Assembly (NCBI GenBank): GCA_964512045.1
Contig: CAZEJK010000312.1
Coordinates: 1 to 5,844 of the forward strand
Source of the DNA: CAZEJK01 sp964512045
Lineage (GTDB): Bacteria > Acidobacteriota > Thermoanaerobaculia > Thermoanaerobaculales > Sulfomarinibacteraceae
Direction: 5' to 3'
Length of the DNA: 5,844 nt
Shown here: positions 5,091-5,844 of the stretch, in pieces
Numbering within the stretch: the first letter of the stretch is position 1
Layout of the letters: each line of letters starts with the position of its first letter
Notes under the pieces: generated by a model
Database searches by the model: none
What the model saw: the letters and a program-made list of their open reading frames with translations, nothing else
What the model was told of the DNA's origin: nothing
Translations under genes and position numbers: made by a program

Positions 5091-5844
5091 ATGGCCTGGG
5101 TTGGGAGAAGCTGTCTCGGATGTCTCATCATCATCGGGGTCTTGGTTCTCGCCGGCGCAGCGATCGTCGGGGTTGCCTGGCTCGGTGCGCACGACGCCGA
5201 GGTGACGAGTGAGACCCTGCGGCCCGAGCTGCCTCCCCAGTCTGAAGACACCGATCCAGCGGAGCCGACCGGTGCCACCGTGGAGCTCCCGCCGATCGAT
5301 CTCAGCAGCACGGACCTCGTCGCGCAAGGCCTCGTGCAGATCACGATCCGCCATGCAGAGCTCTTCATCCGGCCCGCACCCCCCGGAGAGGGGATCTCAG
5401 TGGACGCACGCTACTCGGAGAAGACGCACGAGCTCCGCGAGGAGCTGGTCATCGCCGACGACGGCGGCTGGCGTTACGACGTGCACTTCGAAGGGCACGG
5501 GGGCGCGTTCATGACGGCCCTGCGGCAGATGTTCTCGGGGATCTCTCCTCGGATCGTCGTCAACCTGCCGAAGGACGTTCCGCTCGAGCTGATCCTCGAC
5601 GTCGCCCAGTGCGGCGGCCAGATCGAGCTGGGCGGCCTCTGGCTCCGCGAGGCCTCGATGGAGGCCACGCAGGGCGGCTTCGAGATCGACATCTCTGAGC
5701 CGCTCCGCGACCCGATGGACAACCTCCAGATCGCCACCAGCATGGGAGGCTTCTCGATCAAAAGCCTCGGCAACGCCAGCCCCTCACGGTTGGCGATCAC
5801 GACCCGGATGGGAGGCGCCGAGCTCGACCTCACCGGCGACTGGA
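5091..5844 (+). CDS. Membrane-anchored DUF4097 / LiaF-like 'toast-rack' protein (3' end beyond window)
   Basis: The first 251 codons are present and the frame is still open at the window edge. ATG 5091 follows AGGGAGG with a five-base spacer. A short N-terminus with Cys9 and Cys12 leads into one membrane helix (about 11-31), then a Pro/Glu/Asp-rich linker (38-70). A beta-rich domain begins at about 80. From 154 on, strands of the single-stranded beta-helix type appear: IVVNLPKDVPLELILDV, then repeated glycine-turn units GGQIELGG, GGFEIDIS, MGGFSIKSL and MGGAELDLTGDW. This repeat pattern is typical of the DUF4097/DUF2154 'toast-rack' domains found in LiaF and related envelope-stress proteins. 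The domain would face outside the cytoplasm. Its position near an ECF system with a LiaI/TM2-like protein is suggestive of a shared stress response. Confidence 0.8.
   Translation, partial: MAWVGRSCLGCLIIIGVLVLAGAAIVGVAWLGAHDAEVTSETLRPELPPQSEDTDPAEPTGATVELPPIDLSSTDLVAQGLVQITIRHAELFIRPAPPGEGISVDARYSEKTHELREELVIADDGGWRYDVHFEGHGGAFMTALRQMFSGISPRIVVNLPKDVPLELILDVAQCGGQIELGGLWLREASMEATQGGFEIDISEPLRDPMDNLQIATSMGGFSIKSLGNASPSRLAITTRMGGAELDLTGDW

Noticed and set aside
5555..5581. GGAAC, 17 bases, CGAC on the minus strand
   Set aside because: It lies antisense inside the toast-rack gene with no gene downstream in that direction; a useful reminder of how often looser matches arise by chance.

Overview
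This 5.8-kb window is GC-rich bacterial chromosomal DNA. It carries an ECF sigma factor with a zinc-binding anti-sigma factor, a lipobox lipoprotein and a DUF4097/LiaF-like surface protein. Together these suggest a diderm environmental bacterium. The gene mix and the short GCGGAC/GTCCGC repeats remind me of Acidobacteriota or Planctomycetota, but the phylum is only an impression.

Layout. (1) Positions 1-182 hold no gene, but two copies of a ~58-bp hairpin-bearing direct repeat. (2) On the minus strand, 2238 down to 183, lies a tightly overlapped three-gene operon: ECF sigma factor, anti-sigma factor with two zinc-finger modules, and a TM2-type membrane protein. Both junctions are 4-base ATGA overlaps. 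(3) Positions 2538-2726 (+) encode a small HicB-like antitoxin-fold protein with no visible HicA partner. (4) Positions 2853-3512 (+) encode a chloramphenicol-acetyltransferase-family enzyme with the HHxxxDG active site. (5) Convergent to it, 4772-3609 (-) encodes a COG3014-like lipoprotein with an intrinsic terminator at its 3' end. (6) After a 318-base divergent intergenic region rich in inverted repeats, a membrane-anchored 'toast-rack' (DUF4097/LiaF-like) protein starts at 5091 (+) and runs off the window.

The most interesting signal is regulatory. On the minus strand, upstream of the sigma gene, is a textbook ECF promoter: GGAAC, 17 bases, CGTCT. The same 32-base element occurs a second time inside the 3' end of the anti-sigma gene, upstream of the membrane-protein gene. 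All 20 positions in its two conserved blocks are identical, while the middle 12 bases have diverged. This reads as an autoregulated sigma factor with a second internal promoter that can raise the membrane protein independently of its regulators. The first promoter also indicates that the sigma gene starts at a TTG (2238) rather than at the upstream ATG or GTG codons. A looser third site of the same spacing (GAAC, 17 bases, CGTA) lies upstream of the toast-rack gene. The window may therefore show a small envelope-stress regulon: an ECF switch plus LiaI/LiaF-like membrane effectors. No direct experimental or database evidence was available to me; family calls rest on motifs recognised by eye.
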